Shown here: piece by piece, positions 23,816 to 32,420 of the stretch
How the letters are laid out: each line of letters starts with the position of its first letter
Numbering within the stretch: the first letter of the stretch is position 1
Source of the DNA: an uncultured Pyrinomonadaceae bacterium
Lineage (GTDB): Bacteria > Acidobacteriota > Blastocatellia > Pyrinomonadales > Pyrinomonadaceae
Assembly (NCBI GenBank): GCA_902805935.1
Contig: CADCUR010000148.1
Span: 1 to 32,472, forward strand
Reading direction: 5' to 3'
Length of the DNA stretch: 32,472 nucleotides
Made by a program: the position numbers and the translations under genes
The notes under the pieces: generated by a model
Seen by the model: the letters and a program-made list of their open reading frames with translations, nothing else
Database searches by the model: none
Told to the model about the DNA's origin: nothing

Positions 23816-25621
23816 ATGAGCAAAGTTATAGGCATTGATTTAGGCACGACCAACTGCTGCGTCTCGGTCTTGGAAGGCGGCGCGGTGCAGATTATCTCGA
23901 ACAGAGAGGGCGGCAGAACCACGCCGTCGGTCGTCGGTTTTACCGAAAAAGGCGAGCGGCTCGTCGGGCAGATCGCCAAACGCCAAGCGGTGACGAATCC
24001 GGCGAATACTTTATATGCCGTCAAGCGACTGATCGGGCGCAAATTCAATTCGCCCGAAGTCGAAAAGATGCGCGAGAGCGTTCCGTTTGAAATCGTCGAA
24101 GCCCCGAATGGCGACGCCCATATCCGCGTGCTTGACCGCACCTACAGCCCGCCGGAAATTTCGGCGATTGTTCTTCAAAGATTAAAGGTTGCGGCGGAAG
24201 AATTTCTCGGCGAAAAAGTAACCGAAGCCATCATTACCGTTCCGGCTTATTTCGACGATATGCAACGGCAGGCGACCAGGGACGCCGGAAAGATCGCCGG
24301 TCTCGAAGTCGAGCGCATAATCAACGAGCCGACGGCTGCCGCGCTCGCCTACGGTTTCGATAAAAACAAATCCGAGCGCGTCGTCGTCTATGACCTCGGC
24401 GGCGGCACGTTCGACATTTCGATTCTGGAAATCAACGACGGCGTGTTTGAAGTTCTATCCACATCCGGCAACACGTTTCTCGGCGGCGAAGATTTCGACC
24501 AGCGCATTATCAACTGGCTTTTGGAAACTTTCCAGAGCGAAAACGGCATTGATTTGAAAGACGAACGGCTCGCTCTCCAGCGGCTAAAAGAAGCGGCGGA
24601 ACGCGCCAAATGCGAGCTTTCGAGCGTCGCGGAAACGACGATCAATCTGCCGTTCATTGCGGCGGACGATTCGGGTCCGAAACACATCAACCAAATTTTG
24701 ACGCGCGATAAATTTGAAGAACTCGTGCAGGATTTGGTCGAGCAATCGGTCGAGCCGTGCCAGAAAGCGTTATGGGACGCGAAACTGCAGCCGTCGGACA
24801 TTGACAAGGTAATTCTCGTTGGCGGACAAACGCGCTCGCCGATTATCGCGCGCACCGCAATGGAAGTTTTCGGCAAAGAGCCGTCGGCGGAAATTAACCC
24901 GGACGAAGTAGTGGCGATGGGCGCGGCGATTCAAGGCGGCGTTTTGAGCGGCGACGTTAAAGACATCGTTTTGCTCGACGTGCTGCCGCTTTCGCTCGGC
25001 TTGGAGACGCGCGGCGGCTTGTTCGTCAAACTCATCGCCCGCAACTCGACGATTCCGCTCAGAAATACGATGACCTTTACAACCGTCGTAGATAATCAAG
25101 CGTCGGTGGAAATTCATATTCTGCAAGGCGAGCGCGAGATTGCGAGCGCCAACCGCAGTCTCTGTAAATTCGATTTGGTCGGTATTCCGCCTGCGCCGCG
25201 CGGCATTCCGCAAATTGCCGTTTCGTTTGAAATTGACGCGAACGGTATCGTCAATGTTTCGGCGAAAGATAAAACGACCGGCTTTGAACAGGTGATGCAA
25301 ATTACGCCTTCTTCGGGTCTTGCGCCCGACGAAATCGAACGATTGATTGTCGAATCCATTAACTCGGTGGAAAAAGACCAGCAGACCAAAGAATTGATTT
25401 TGCAGCGCAACAAACTCGATTCGCTAATCAAAAACACGCGCCTTGCGCTACATGAATTCGGAAGTTCCGTCTCTGTCGAACAACGCGAGGCAATAGGCGG
25501 CATTCTGCTGCAAGCCGAAGAAAACTTAAAAGCCGACAATCTCGCGGAATTGCATACCGCTTACTGCAATGTTGAAATCGCTGCCGGCGAGTTGACTGAA
25601 TCTTTAATGGCAGCCGTCTAA
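23816..25621 (+). CDS. dnaK: Hsp70 chaperone DnaK (possibly a specialised paralogue)
   Basis: The 601-residue Hsp70 has the ATPase-domain signatures [29 protein letters not shown], the [20 protein letters not shown] segment and [13 protein letters not shown], then the linker [19 protein letters not shown] and a substrate-binding domain ([20 protein letters not shown]). The protein ends at LTESLMAAV, so the flexible Gly-rich tail and acidic EEVD-like end of standard DnaK (about 630-640 residues) are missing. Cys15-Cys16 replace the usual single Cys after TTN. There is no dnaJ here. The cassette may therefore hold a second DnaK with its own GrpE. A GGGA lies 10 nt before the ATG. Confidence 0.95.
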   Translation: MSKVIGIDLGTTNCCVSVLEGGAVQIISNREGGRTTPSVVGFTEKGERLVGQIAKRQAVTNPANTLYAVKRLIGRKFNSPEVEKMRESVPFEIVEAPNGDAHIRVLDRTYSPPEISAIVLQRLKVAAEEFLGEKVTEAIITVPAYFDDMQRQATRDAGKIAGLEVERIINEPTAAALAYGFDKNKSERVVVYDLGGGTFDISILEINDGVFEVLSTSGNTFLGGEDFDQRIINWLLETFQSENGIDLKDERLALQRLKEAAERAKCELSSVAETTINLPFIAADDSGPKHINQILTRDKFEELVQDLVEQSVEPCQKALWDAKLQPSDIDKVILVGGQTRSPIIARTAMEVFGKEPSAEINPDEVVAMGAAIQGGVLSGDVKDIVLLDVLPLSLGLETRGGLFVKLIARNSTIPLRNTMTFTTVVDNQASVEIHILQGEREIASANRSLCKFDLVGIPPAPRGIPQIAVSFEIDANGIVNVSAKDKTTGFEQVMQITPSSGLAPDEIERLIVESINSVEKDQQTKELILQRNKLDSLIKNTRLALHEFGSSVSVEQREAIGGILLQAEENLKADNLAELHTAYCNVEIAAGELTESLMAAV

Positions 25622-25724
25622 AGTGAAAAAGTAGAAAAGTGAAAAGGTGAAAGAGTGGATTTTTATCTCATCAAACGTTTCCATCCGACTCGACCGCTTT
25701 TTCACTTTTTCACTTTTTCACTTT
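25622..25724. repeat. Octamer inverted repeat between dnaK and the DUF4157-like gene
   Basis: A worn left arm begins just after the dnaK stop (GTGAAAAA, GTAGAAAA, GTGAAAAG, GTGAAAGA from 25623). A clean right arm has CACTTTTT at 25703 and 25711, a partial unit at 25719 and CGCTTTTT at 25695. The two arms are complementary and could fold into a hairpin at this convergent junction. The right arm encodes the last residues SEKVKK and the TGA stop (25704-25702) of the minus-strand peptidase gene, exactly as at 20887. Confidence 0.85.
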
Positions 25725-26157
25725 GAAACTTGTTCCATTCTACAAAGCGCGCTGCCGCTCGGCGGGCTTCAATTTCATACGGAATTTCCAGATAGGCTTC
25801 CTGGCGCGAAAATGCGTCCCATTTTTTTTTCGCGCGCAGATTGCGCCAGTAATCAGTCGCGTATTTGTAAAGAAATTTCAAAAAACCCTCGCGCCGGTAT
25901 TGCAAAACGTGGGCGATTTCGTGAGCGATAAGGTCTTCGGGCAGTTTCGGCAAATTGTTTCGATTTAATGAAAGCAGCGTCGGTTTGATAAAAACGCGTC
26001 TGCCGACGGTGATGCCGTGAACGCTGATGATTTTCGTTAAAGTTTTCGTGAAACCGCCGACGTAAAAATGTGTCGTCGGCAAGCGAAAATTTTCGTCGTC
26101 TAGATATTCACGAAAAAATAATTCGAGTTTTCGGTGCGAAGCGTCGGCGAGTTTCAT
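25702..26157 (-). CDS. DUF4157-like zinc metallopeptidase
   Basis: The 151-residue protein is a small gluzincin-type peptidase domain. The active site is LIAHEIAHVLQYRREG with zinc ligands His79 and His83 and catalytic Glu80; the third ligand is probably Glu128 or Glu130 in PYEIEARRAA, as in DUF4157 proteins. A preceding segment GITVGRRVFIKP is the beta strand typical of these domains. There is no signal peptide, so it is probably cytoplasmic. The last six residues, SEKVKK, come from the octamer repeat and are identical to the end of the unrelated SprT-like protein. The substrate is unknown. A strong terminator separates it from the upstream csbD-like gene. Confidence 0.78.
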   Translation of the reverse strand: MKLADASHRKLELFFREYLDDENFRLPTTHFYVGGFTKTLTKIISVHGITVGRRVFIKPTLLSLNRNNLPKLPEDLIAHEIAHVLQYRREGFLKFLYKYATDYWRNLRAKKKWDAFSRQEAYLEIPYEIEARRAAARFVEWNKFQSEKVKK

Positions 26158-26186
26158 TGCCAGAAGATTAAATTATCTTTAAACGC

Positions 26187-26234
26187 AAAAAAAGCGGAGG
26201 AATGAGTTTACAAGAAATTCATTCCTCCGCTTTT
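26187..26234. terminator. Strong intrinsic terminator of the csbD-like gene
   Basis: A perfect 12-bp stem (GCGGAGGAATGA at 26194-26205 with its complement at 26219-26230) with a 13-nt loop. In the minus direction it is followed by seven Ts (complement of 26187-26193), so it ends the csbD-like transcript. Four Ts also follow on the plus strand (26231-26234). Confidence 0.92.
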
Positions 26235-26240
26235 CAATCT

Positions 26241-26474
26241 CTACCGACTGACATCTTTGCCGGTGTTGCTTATCGCATCGCCCACCGCGTCAATCGTATC
26301 GCCGACGCCGCGTTTAAATTTGCCCCAAGTTTCCTGCGTTTGACCTTCGGCTTGGTCGGCTTCGCCTTCTGCTTCCAAACTGCGGTCGCCGGTCAAATTT
26401 CCGACGCCCTCTTTGATTTTTCCGCCGATATTTTCGGCTTTGCCTTCGACTTCATCGTTGTTTGGTATTGACAT
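26241..26474 (-). CDS. CsbD-family stress-response protein
   Basis: The 77-residue, highly charged, low-complexity protein starts with MSIPNNDEVEGKAENIGGKI and carries the CsbD-like helix repeats KEGVGNLTGDRSLEAEGEAD and GQTQETWGKFKRGVGDTID. CsbD-like proteins are small, probably disordered or helical, and induced by general stress in several phyla; the molecular role is unknown. The start at 26474 is fixed by an AAGGAGA about 9 nt upstream; a longer reading from 26645 has no support. It is monocistronic, with its own strong terminator. Confidence 0.9.
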   Translation of the reverse strand: MSIPNNDEVEGKAENIGGKIKEGVGNLTGDRSLEAEGEADQAEGQTQETWGKFKRGVGDTIDAVGDAISNTGKDVSR

Positions 26475-26596
26475 AAAGTACGTCTCCTTTTTGAAAAATT
26501 TCGTGTATCGTTCTAAAACAAATTCTACACTTGATTTCAAACGAAGCAATTCATATTCCCGACAATCGCCAATCGCAAATTGAAAATCATAAATCT

Positions 26597-28309
26597 CTAC
26601 ATTCCCTTGTAATTTGGACCGCCTCCTCCTTCGGGCGTCACCCAATTGATAATTTGATACGGGTCCATAATGTCGCAGGTTTTGCAGTGAACGCAGTTCG
26701 AGAAATTGACTTTTATCTCGCGCCTGCCGGTTTTCGGGTTGTCTTCCATTTCATAAACTGCTGCCGGACAAAAACGCTGGCACGGATTGCCGTATTCTTC
26801 AGCGCAGCGCACCGCGCAGATTTCCGTATCTAAAATATGCAGATGCGAAGGCTGGTCTTCGTCGTGCGAAACCGCGCCGTGATAAACGTCAGTTACTTTA
26901 TCGAAAGTTAATTGATTGTCGAACTTTAAATCCGGGTAGCGTTGTTTAATCGAATCGCCCTGATAATCATACTCTTCAAGCATTTCCATCCGCTCGTGTC
27001 CGGCGACGTGATGCTCCATCGGCATAAAGCCCCACGAATAACCGCCGGTCAAAAACTGCAAACCGCCGTTTACGAGCGCCGACCAGCGACCGGATTGGAA
27101 CGAAGCGTGAAAGTTTCTGACGGCGTAAAGTTCGTCGTGAATCCAGCTCGAATTAAATGTCTCGTGGAATTTTTCGAGCGTTTTCGACGTAAAATCCTGG
27201 TGCGAAAATGCGTGAACAATTGTGTCCGCCGCGAGCATTCCCGATTTCATCGCCGTGTGAATTCCCTTGATGCGCTGACCGTTCAAAAACGAAGCGCAGT
27301 CGCCGACGAGCAACACGCCGTCGGCGTAAAGTTTCGGCATCGTGTGCCAGCCGCCCGCATTAATCGTTTTTGCGCCGTATTTGAGCATTTTGCCGCCCGC
27401 TAAAATCTCGGCGATTTTCGGATGCGTTTTGAATTTCTGAAACTCGGCGTGCGGGTCAATCAGCGGGTCTTTGTAATCCAAGCCGGTGACGTAGCCGATG
27501 CTAATGACGTTGTTTTTCATTCCGTAAATCCAGCCGCCGCCGTAAGTCTGCGTGTCCGACGGAAAACCTAAAGTATGAACGACGCGACCTTCTTCAAAAT
27601 TTCCGGCGGGAACTTCCCAAAGTTCTTTGACGCCCAAAGAAAAAACCTGCGGTTCTTTATCGTCCATCAAATTGAGTCGCTGCATCAATTGTTTGGCGAG
27701 CGAGCCGCGCGAGCCTTCGCCGAGGACGGTAATTTTGGCGAGCAAATCAACGCCCGCTTCGTAATTCCCTTTCGGCTCACCGTCTTTGCCGATGCCTTTA
27801 TCGCCGGTGCGAACGCCGATAACCGCATCGTTTTCGTTATAAATAATTTCCGCGCCGGGAAATTCGGGAAAGATATTGATTCCCGCTTCTTCGCATTTTT
27901 CGCCGAGCCATTCGCACATTTTGCTCAGCGAAATGATATATTTGCCGTGATTTTGCAGCGGCGGCGGCGTAATCGGCGAAGCGTAGCCGCGCGTTTCGGT
28001 CAGATACCAAAAAGCGTCGCTCTCGACGGTCGAATCAACCGGACAGCCCTGTTCGAGAAAATCCGGCATCAATTCGCGCAGCGCAATTGGGTCCATCACC
28101 GCGCCCGACAAAATATGCGCTCCGACGTTGGTGCCTTTTTCGATGATCCCGATTTCGAGTTCGCCGATTGGATTTCCGGCTTTTCTGCCTTTGGCGACAA
28201 GTTCGTCGTGTTCTTTAATTGCATTTTTCAGATGCAGAGCCGCAGCCAGATTCGCCGGTCCCGCGCCGACAAAAACTACGTCCATTTCGAGTTGTTCGCG
28301 TTCAATCAT
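26597..28309 (-). CDS. Electron transfer flavoprotein-ubiquinone/menaquinone oxidoreductase (ETF-QO)
   Basis: The 570-residue enzyme accepts electrons from ETF and reduces membrane quinone, linking fatty-acid and amino-acid oxidation to respiration. The FAD-binding motif is GAGPANLAAALHL (15-27), followed by IIEKGTNVGAHILSGAVMDP and the later VLLVGDCASFLNGQRIKGIH of the second FAD-contact site. The C-terminal [4Fe-4S] ligands are Cys514, Cys539, Cys542 and Cys545 (CPAAVYE and NCVHCKTCD), with the same 25-residue spacing as in the human enzyme, and the end PEGGGGPNYKGM is invariant in the family. The FAD and Fe-S domains are complete. etfA and etfB are not in the window. No Shine-Dalgarno sequence is evident. 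Confidence 0.97.
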   Translation of the reverse strand: MIEREQLEMDVVFVGAGPANLAAALHLKNAIKEHDELVAKGRKAGNPIGELEIGIIEKGTNVGAHILSGAVMDPIALRELMPDFLEQGCPVDSTVESDAFWYLTETRGYASPITPPPLQNHGKYIISLSKMCEWLGEKCEEAGINIFPEFPGAEIIYNENDAVIGVRTGDKGIGKDGEPKGNYEAGVDLLAKITVLGEGSRGSLAKQLMQRLNLMDDKEPQVFSLGVKELWEVPAGNFEEGRVVHTLGFPSDTQTYGGGWIYGMKNNVISIGYVTGLDYKDPLIDPHAEFQKFKTHPKIAEILAGGKMLKYGAKTINAGGWHTMPKLYADGVLLVGDCASFLNGQRIKGIHTAMKSGMLAADTIVHAFSHQDFTSKTLEKFHETFNSSWIHDELYAVRNFHASFQSGRWSALVNGGLQFLTGGYSWGFMPMEHHVAGHERMEMLEEYDYQGDSIKQRYPDLKFDNQLTFDKVTDVYHGAVSHDEDQPSHLHILDTEICAVRCAEEYGNPCQRFCPAAVYEMEDNPKTGRREIKVNFSNCVHCKTCDIMDPYQIINWVTPEGGGGPNYKGM

Positions 28310-28353
28310 AATTTTATTTCTTTAAAATGAATAACCATTCAGTTCTAAAGAAA

Positions 28354-28362
28354 AGTATAACA
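28354..28362 (-). promoter_or_regulatory. Candidate extended -10 promoter of the ETF-QO gene
   Basis: On the minus strand TGTTATACT (TG, one base, TATACT) occupies plus coordinates 28354-28362. No good -35 box is present, which is usual for extended -10 promoters. Transcription would start near 28347, leaving a leader of about 38 nt. Confidence 0.4.
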
Positions 28363-28392
28363 GAGTTGGATTTACGTTGGCTAGAGAACGAG

Positions 28393-28845
28393 TTAGCTTG
28401 GCGCTTGGTCGGCGGGAAAAGCGTTTTGGTCGAGTATTTCGTCGGCTAAAAGTTTTTTCTTATAACTTACAGGCAATGAACGAACCTTTTTGTTTTCGTC
28501 GGTAACGAGGTGAAGCGTTTCGCCTTCGGCAATCAAGGTTTCGTCCACCGGGCGATAAATCTCGTAAACAAATCTTAAAGAACGGCTGCGCAGTTCTTCT
28601 ACTTTGGTGCGAACGGTTAAAACGTCTTCGTAATAAGCGGGCGATTTATAGCGGCAATAACTTTCGGCGACGACCATCAGCGCGTTTTCCTTTTCTTCCA
28701 TTTCCTTGTAGGAAAAACCGCGCGCCCGGCAAAATTCGCTACGTCCGACTTCAAACCAGATTAGGTAGTTCGAGTTATGAACAATGCCCATCTGGTCGGT
28801 TTCGGCGTAGCGAACGCGGATTTCGGTTTCGTGCCAATCGTTCAT
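28393..28845 (-). CDS. YbgC/FadM-type acyl-CoA thioesterase (hotdog fold)
   Basis: The 150-residue protein is a single 4-hydroxybenzoyl-CoA thioesterase-like hotdog domain. It has the family's active-site strand VRYAETDQMGIVHNSNYLIW with Asp17 and His23, then EVGRSEFCRARG and the KSPAYYEDVLTVRTKVEEL strand. It would hydrolyse acyl-CoA or acyl-ACP thioesters in the cytoplasm. The start is ATG 28845; upstream in-frame codons run through a tRNA gene and are not coding. The ATG is only 12 nt after the tRNA's last base, with an A/T-only leader (AAAATTTTTTT) and no Shine-Dalgarno sequence, so after tRNA processing the mRNA would begin almost at the start codon. Confidence 0.9.
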   Translation of the reverse strand: MNDWHETEIRVRYAETDQMGIVHNSNYLIWFEVGRSEFCRARGFSYKEMEEKENALMVVAESYCRYKSPAYYEDVLTVRTKVEELRSRSLRFVYEIYRPVDETLIAEGETLHLVTDENKKVRSLPVSYKKKLLADEILDQNAFPADQAPS

Positions 28846-28856
28846 AAAAAAATTTT

Positions 28857-28927
28857 CTGGGAGACAGGGATTCGAACCCCGATAGGCAGATCCAGAAACT
28901 GCAGTCCTACCATTAGACGATCTCCCA
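28857..28927 (-). tRNA. tRNA-Gln (anticodon CUG)
   Basis: The 71-nt minus-strand gene folds as a complete cloverleaf. The acceptor stem TGGGAGA/TCTCCCA has the U1-A72 pair and discriminator G73 typical of tRNA-Gln. The D-arm is GTCTAATGGTAGGAC. The anticodon loop TTCTGGA gives anticodon CTG, and the T-arm is CGGGG-TTCGAAT-CCCTG. Position 31-39 is a T-T mismatch. CCA is not encoded. It is transcribed toward the thioesterase gene. Confidence 0.95.
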
Positions 28928-28936
28928 ATAATTTCT

Positions 28937-28965
28937 AATTTATTGAGTGCAAACGCGGTTGTCAA
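28937..28965 (-). promoter_or_regulatory. Promoter of tRNA-Gln (and probably the thioesterase)
   Basis: On the minus strand a perfect TTGACA (plus coordinates 28960-28965) and TAAATT (28937-28942) are 17 bp apart. Transcription would start near 28930, just before the tRNA 5' end at 28927. Between tRNA and thioesterase there is no room for another promoter. Confidence 0.7.
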
Positions 28966-29023
28966 ATGCTTTGTTCGGATGTCGGCTTGCCTATCGAAAA
29001 ATTGACTGCCAAAATAACATCTT

Positions 29024-29485
29024 ATGTCCGCCGTCGAAAAAGATATTATCAATAACCGTCACGCTTTTTTCGAGTATCACATCGAGGAAAAATACGAGGC
29101 GGGCATCGCCCTTGCCGGCACGGAAGTCAAAAGCGTGATGCTCGGACGAATACAATTAAAAGAATCTTACGTCGCGGTGAAAGACGGGGAGGTTTGGCTG
29201 ATGAACGCGCATATTTCGCCTTATTCGCACGGCAATCGAAACAATCACGAACCACTGCGAACGAGAAAACTGCTGTTGCACCGCAAGGAAATCACTCGGC
29301 TCGAAAAGGAGACGACGCAAAAAGGAATGACGCTGGTTGTGACGAGAATTTACTGGAAAAACGGGCGCATCAAATTTGAAATCGGAGTCGCAAAAGGCAA
29401 AAAACTTTACGACAAGCGCGACGATCTAAAGAGCCGGACGATTGACCGCGAAACCCGCGCCGCGATGAAAGAAAAGATAAGTTGA
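29024..29485 (+). CDS. smpB: SsrA (tmRNA)-binding protein SmpB
   Basis: The 153-residue protein binds tmRNA and brings it to stalled ribosomes for trans-translation. SmpB motifs are clear: INNRHAFFEYHIEEKYEAGI, then LAGTEVKSVMLGRIQLKESY, NAHISPYSHGNRNNHEPLRT, KLLLHRKEITRLEKETTQKG and FEIGVAKGKKLYDKRDDLKS. The basic C-terminal tail (RTIDRETRAAMKEKIS) is the helix that enters the mRNA channel. The start is ATG without a Shine-Dalgarno sequence. The gene is divergent from tRNA-Gln. No tmRNA gene is in the window. Confidence 0.97.
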   Translation: MSAVEKDIINNRHAFFEYHIEEKYEAGIALAGTEVKSVMLGRIQLKESYVAVKDGEVWLMNAHISPYSHGNRNNHEPLRTRKLLLHRKEITRLEKETTQKGMTLVVTRIYWKNGRIKFEIGVAKGKKLYDKRDDLKSRTIDRETRAAMKEKIS

Positions 29486-29561
29486 AACAATCAACTGAGT
29501 TAAGGTATAGTCAAAACAATTTTTGCGGGAAACAAAAATTAAACACAACCGAGGAGAACGA

Positions 29562-31064
29562 ATGAAGTTTCAAGCGATTACGGATAATTTTCAGGACGCG
29601 GATGTAGACGCTTTGGCGGTGGCGGTTTTCAAAGACGAAAACGCCGCGAGCGGTATTTTGAAAGACTTGGATGAGTTGATCGGCGGACATATCGCTTCGA
29701 CGATTAAATCCGAAGAGTTCAAGGGCGAGGCGGGCGAGACGGCGTATTTTATTTTTGAATCGAACGGAAAAAATAAAGCGAGTCGGTTGCTGCTCGTCGG
29801 CGCGGGCGACCGCGCCGATTATAAAACTTCAGATGCCGGAATTCTGGCGGGAACGGCGGCGAGGAATTTGCGGAAACGCAATGTCAAAAGTTTCGCGCTC
29901 GCCGCTCGGCTCGACGGCGCGGACGCTTCTGAAGTAGCGACCACCGCGGCGGCGAACGTCGTCGCCAGCCAATTTGAACTCGACAAATATAAATCGAGCG
30001 ACAAGAACGACCGTAAAATTGAGACATTCGCTTTGTTTGTCGAAGGCGGAAACGTTAAAAATATAAAAGACTCTTTGACGCGCGGCGAAATCATCGGCGA
30101 TTCGATGAACTTTACGCGCGATTTGGCGAACGAGCCGCCGAACGTTCTGCACCCGACCGAGATGGCGAAACGCGCCGAAAAAATGGCGAAAGAAGTCGGC
30201 TTGAAATGCGAAATCCTCGACGAAGCGAAAATGGAAAAACTCGGAATGGGTTCGCTGCTGTCGGTTTCCAAAGGCTCCGACCAGCCCGCCAAAATGATTG
30301 TTCTCCGTTATGAACCGAAAAAATCAACCGGCAAAAGAGGCGAACTTCTCGCGCTCGTCGGCAAAGGCATCACGTTCGACACGGGCGGCATTTCCATCAA
30401 ACCCGCCGAGGGAATGGACGCGATGAAATACGATATGTCGGGCGGCGCGACCGTCATCGGCACGATGCGGGCAATCGGGCTGCTGAAGCCGACAGTTCCG
30501 GTTTTGGGAATCGTCGCGGCGGTCGAAAATATGCCGGGCAGCAGTGCGACTCGCCCCTCAGACGTGGTTACCGCCTCGAACGGCAAAACCGTCGAGATTC
30601 TCAACACCGACGCCGAAGGTCGTCTGGTTTTGGCTGATGCGGTCGCCTATGCCGAAAAGCAGGGCGCGACGCGCATCGTTGATATGGCGACGCTGACCGG
30701 CGCGGTGATTATCGCGCTCGGCGATTTAAACACCGCGGTATTGGGCAACGACCAGCAGCTCGTTGACGAAATCATCGAATGCGGACGAGAAATGGGCGAA
30801 AATTTCTGGCAGCTTCCCATCGGCAAAGAATATAGCAAGATGATCAAAAGCGACATCGCCGACATCAAAAATATCGGCGGCGGACGCAAAGCGGGAACGA
30901 TTATCGGCGCGGTCTTTATTCAGGAATTTGTCAAAAACGCCAAGTGGGCGCATCTCGACATCGCGGGGACGGCTTGGTCGGACGACGCCAAACCGCATCG
31001 GGCGAAAGGTCCGACGGCGATTGCGGTTCGCACGCTGCTCAAACTCGTCGAAAAGTCGCAGTAA
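29562..31064 (+). CDS. pepA: Leucyl aminopeptidase (M17 family)
   Basis: The 500-residue cytosolic dinuclear-metal exopeptidase removes N-terminal residues from peptides. The metal and active-site residues are visible: Lys268 and Asp273 in VGKGITFDTGG, Lys280, Asp291 in MKYDMSGGA, and Asp350, Glu352 and Arg354 in the family signature NTDAEGRLVLADA. The N-terminal macro-like domain (1-180) is present, so length is normal. The start is ATG 29562, fixed by GAGGAGA about 5 nt upstream; an in-frame TTG at 29523 is not used. In E. coli PepA also acts as an accessory DNA-binding protein at cer; nothing here shows that. A terminator follows at 31133. Confidence 0.97.
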   Translation: MKFQAITDNFQDADVDALAVAVFKDENAASGILKDLDELIGGHIASTIKSEEFKGEAGETAYFIFESNGKNKASRLLLVGAGDRADYKTSDAGILAGTAARNLRKRNVKSFALAARLDGADASEVATTAAANVVASQFELDKYKSSDKNDRKIETFALFVEGGNVKNIKDSLTRGEIIGDSMNFTRDLANEPPNVLHPTEMAKRAEKMAKEVGLKCEILDEAKMEKLGMGSLLSVSKGSDQPAKMIVLRYEPKKSTGKRGELLALVGKGITFDTGGISIKPAEGMDAMKYDMSGGATVIGTMRAIGLLKPTVPVLGIVAAVENMPGSSATRPSDVVTASNGKTVEILNTDAEGRLVLADAVAYAEKQGATRIVDMATLTGAVIIALGDLNTAVLGNDQQLVDEIIECGREMGENFWQLPIGKEYSKMIKSDIADIKNIGGGRKAGTIIGAVFIQEFVKNAKWAHLDIAGTAWSDDAKPHRAKGPTAIAVRTLLKLVEKSQ

Positions 31065-31132
31065 TCGAGCCGAAGAGTAAAGAGTTGAAAACCGACGAAG
31101 ATTGTAAGAGTTTGAAATTTATCAAATTTTGA

Positions 31133-31167
31133 AAAGGCGGTCTGACGAAAGACCGTCTTTGCTTTTT
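31133..31167 (+). terminator. Intrinsic terminator after pepA
   Basis: An 11-bp stem with one G-T wobble (31133-31143 with 31150-31160, loop GACGAA) is followed by TTT, GC and TTTTT. It ends the pepA transcript before sucC. Confidence 0.8.
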
Positions 31168-31227
31168 GTTCTGCGCAAAGTTAAACTTCTGGTGCTTTTC
31201 AAAACAAAACACCGACGAAAAATCTTT

Positions 31228-32394
31228 ATGAAAATTCACGAATATCAAGGAAAGGAACTTTTGAAAGATCACGGCGTTCCCGTGCCGCGCGGCATCGTCG
31301 CTCGAACGCCCGATGAAGCCGAGCGAGCAGCGGGAGAATTAGGAACGGACATTGTAGTTGTCAAAGCGCAGATTCACGCGGGCGGACGCGGCAAAGGCGG
31401 CGGCGTCAAACTCGCCAAATCGCCGGAAGAAGCGCGGGCAATCGCCGAACAAATGATTGGAATGAATCTCGTCACGCACCAGACGGGCGCGGAAGGACGC
31501 GAAGTGAAAACTCTTCTAATCGAAGAAGGTTTGCCGATTGACCAGGAGTTTTACTTGGCGATAACTCTTGACCGCGTAATCGGCAGAAACGTTTTTATGG
31601 CTTCCAAAGCGGGCGGAATGGACATCGAAAAGGTCGCCGAAGAAACGCCCGAATTGATTTTGAAAGAAGCGATTGATCCGTCGGTTGGCTTGCGCCCGTT
31701 CCAAGCCAGAAACATCGCGTTCGGTTTGGGCATTCCATCAGATTTGGTGAATCAAGCGACGAAATTTATGCTGTCGCTTTACGACGCTTACGTGAAAATG
31801 GACGCTTCCCTACTCGAAATCAATCCGTTTTTGCTGACCAAAGATAACCGCCTTATTGCTCTCGACGCGAAAGTAAATTTCGACGACAACGCCTTGTATC
31901 GGCATAAGGATTACGCCGAACTCAGAGATTTGGGCGAGGAAGAACCGCTCGAAATCGAAGCGTCGAAATACGATTTGAATTACATTAAGCTCGACGGCAA
32001 TATCGGCTGTATGGTTAACGGCGCGGGTCTGGCGATGGCGACGATGGACATCATCAAACTCGCGGGCGGCGAACCGGCAAACTTTCTCGATGTCGGCGGC
32101 GGCGCGTCGCAAGAGCGGGTCGAACAGGCGTTCAAAATTCTGCTCGCCGACGAAAACGTCAAAGCCGTTTTGATAAACATCTTCGGCGGTATTGTGCGCT
32201 GCGATATGGTCGCTAACGGCGTGGTCGCGGCAGCGAAAAATCTCGGCGTTTCAATTCCGATTGTCGCCCGTCTCGAAGGCACAAACGTCGAAGAAGGCAA
32301 GAGAGTTTTGCGCGAATCGGACATCGGCATCATCTCCGCCGACGGAATGAATGACGCAGCAGAAAAAGTCGTCGCGGCGGCAAAAGCGGCTTAA
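31228..32394 (+). CDS. sucC: Succinyl-CoA synthetase (ADP-forming) beta subunit
   Basis: The 388-residue TCA-cycle subunit carries the ATP-grasp domain and the CoA-ligase end. It begins [20 protein letters not shown], as SucC does, and has [49 protein letters not shown] and [13 protein letters not shown]. It also has [20 protein letters not shown], the phosphohistidine-contacting end. With SucD it makes ATP from succinyl-CoA. The ATG at 31228 is chosen because upstream in-frame codons include the pepA terminator. No Shine-Dalgarno sequence is evident. sucD is expected right of the window, although a repeat element already occupies 32421-32472. Confidence 0.97.
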   Translation: MKIHEYQGKELLKDHGVPVPRGIVARTPDEAERAAGELGTDIVVVKAQIHAGGRGKGGGVKLAKSPEEARAIAEQMIGMNLVTHQTGAEGREVKTLLIEEGLPIDQEFYLAITLDRVIGRNVFMASKAGGMDIEKVAEETPELILKEAIDPSVGLRPFQARNIAFGLGIPSDLVNQATKFMLSLYDAYVKMDASLLEINPFLLTKDNRLIALDAKVNFDDNALYRHKDYAELRDLGEEEPLEIEASKYDLNYIKLDGNIGCMVNGAGLAMATMDIIKLAGGEPANFLDVGGGASQERVEQAFKILLADENVKAVLINIFGGIVRCDMVANGVVAAAKNLGVSIPIVARLEGTNVEEGKRVLRESDIGIISADGMNDAAEKVVAAAKAA

Positions 32395-32420
32395 CAAATT
32401 AGTTGTTCAACTACGAAGCG

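Noticed and set aside
26241-26645. Longer 134-residue version of the CsbD-like protein
   Set aside because: The extension overlaps the end of ETF-QO and the csbD leader, and the AAGGAGA site fixes the start at 26474.
27575-28330. Plus-strand open frame of 251 codons
   Set aside because: Antisense to ETF-QO, which has complete cofactor motifs.
28393-29052. Longer 219-residue version of the thioesterase
   Set aside because: The extra N-terminus is translated from the tRNA-Gln gene and its promoter; the hotdog domain starts at 28845.
31129-31227. N-terminal extension of SucC
   Set aside because: It runs through the pepA terminator hairpin; SucC proteins start at MKIHEYQ.
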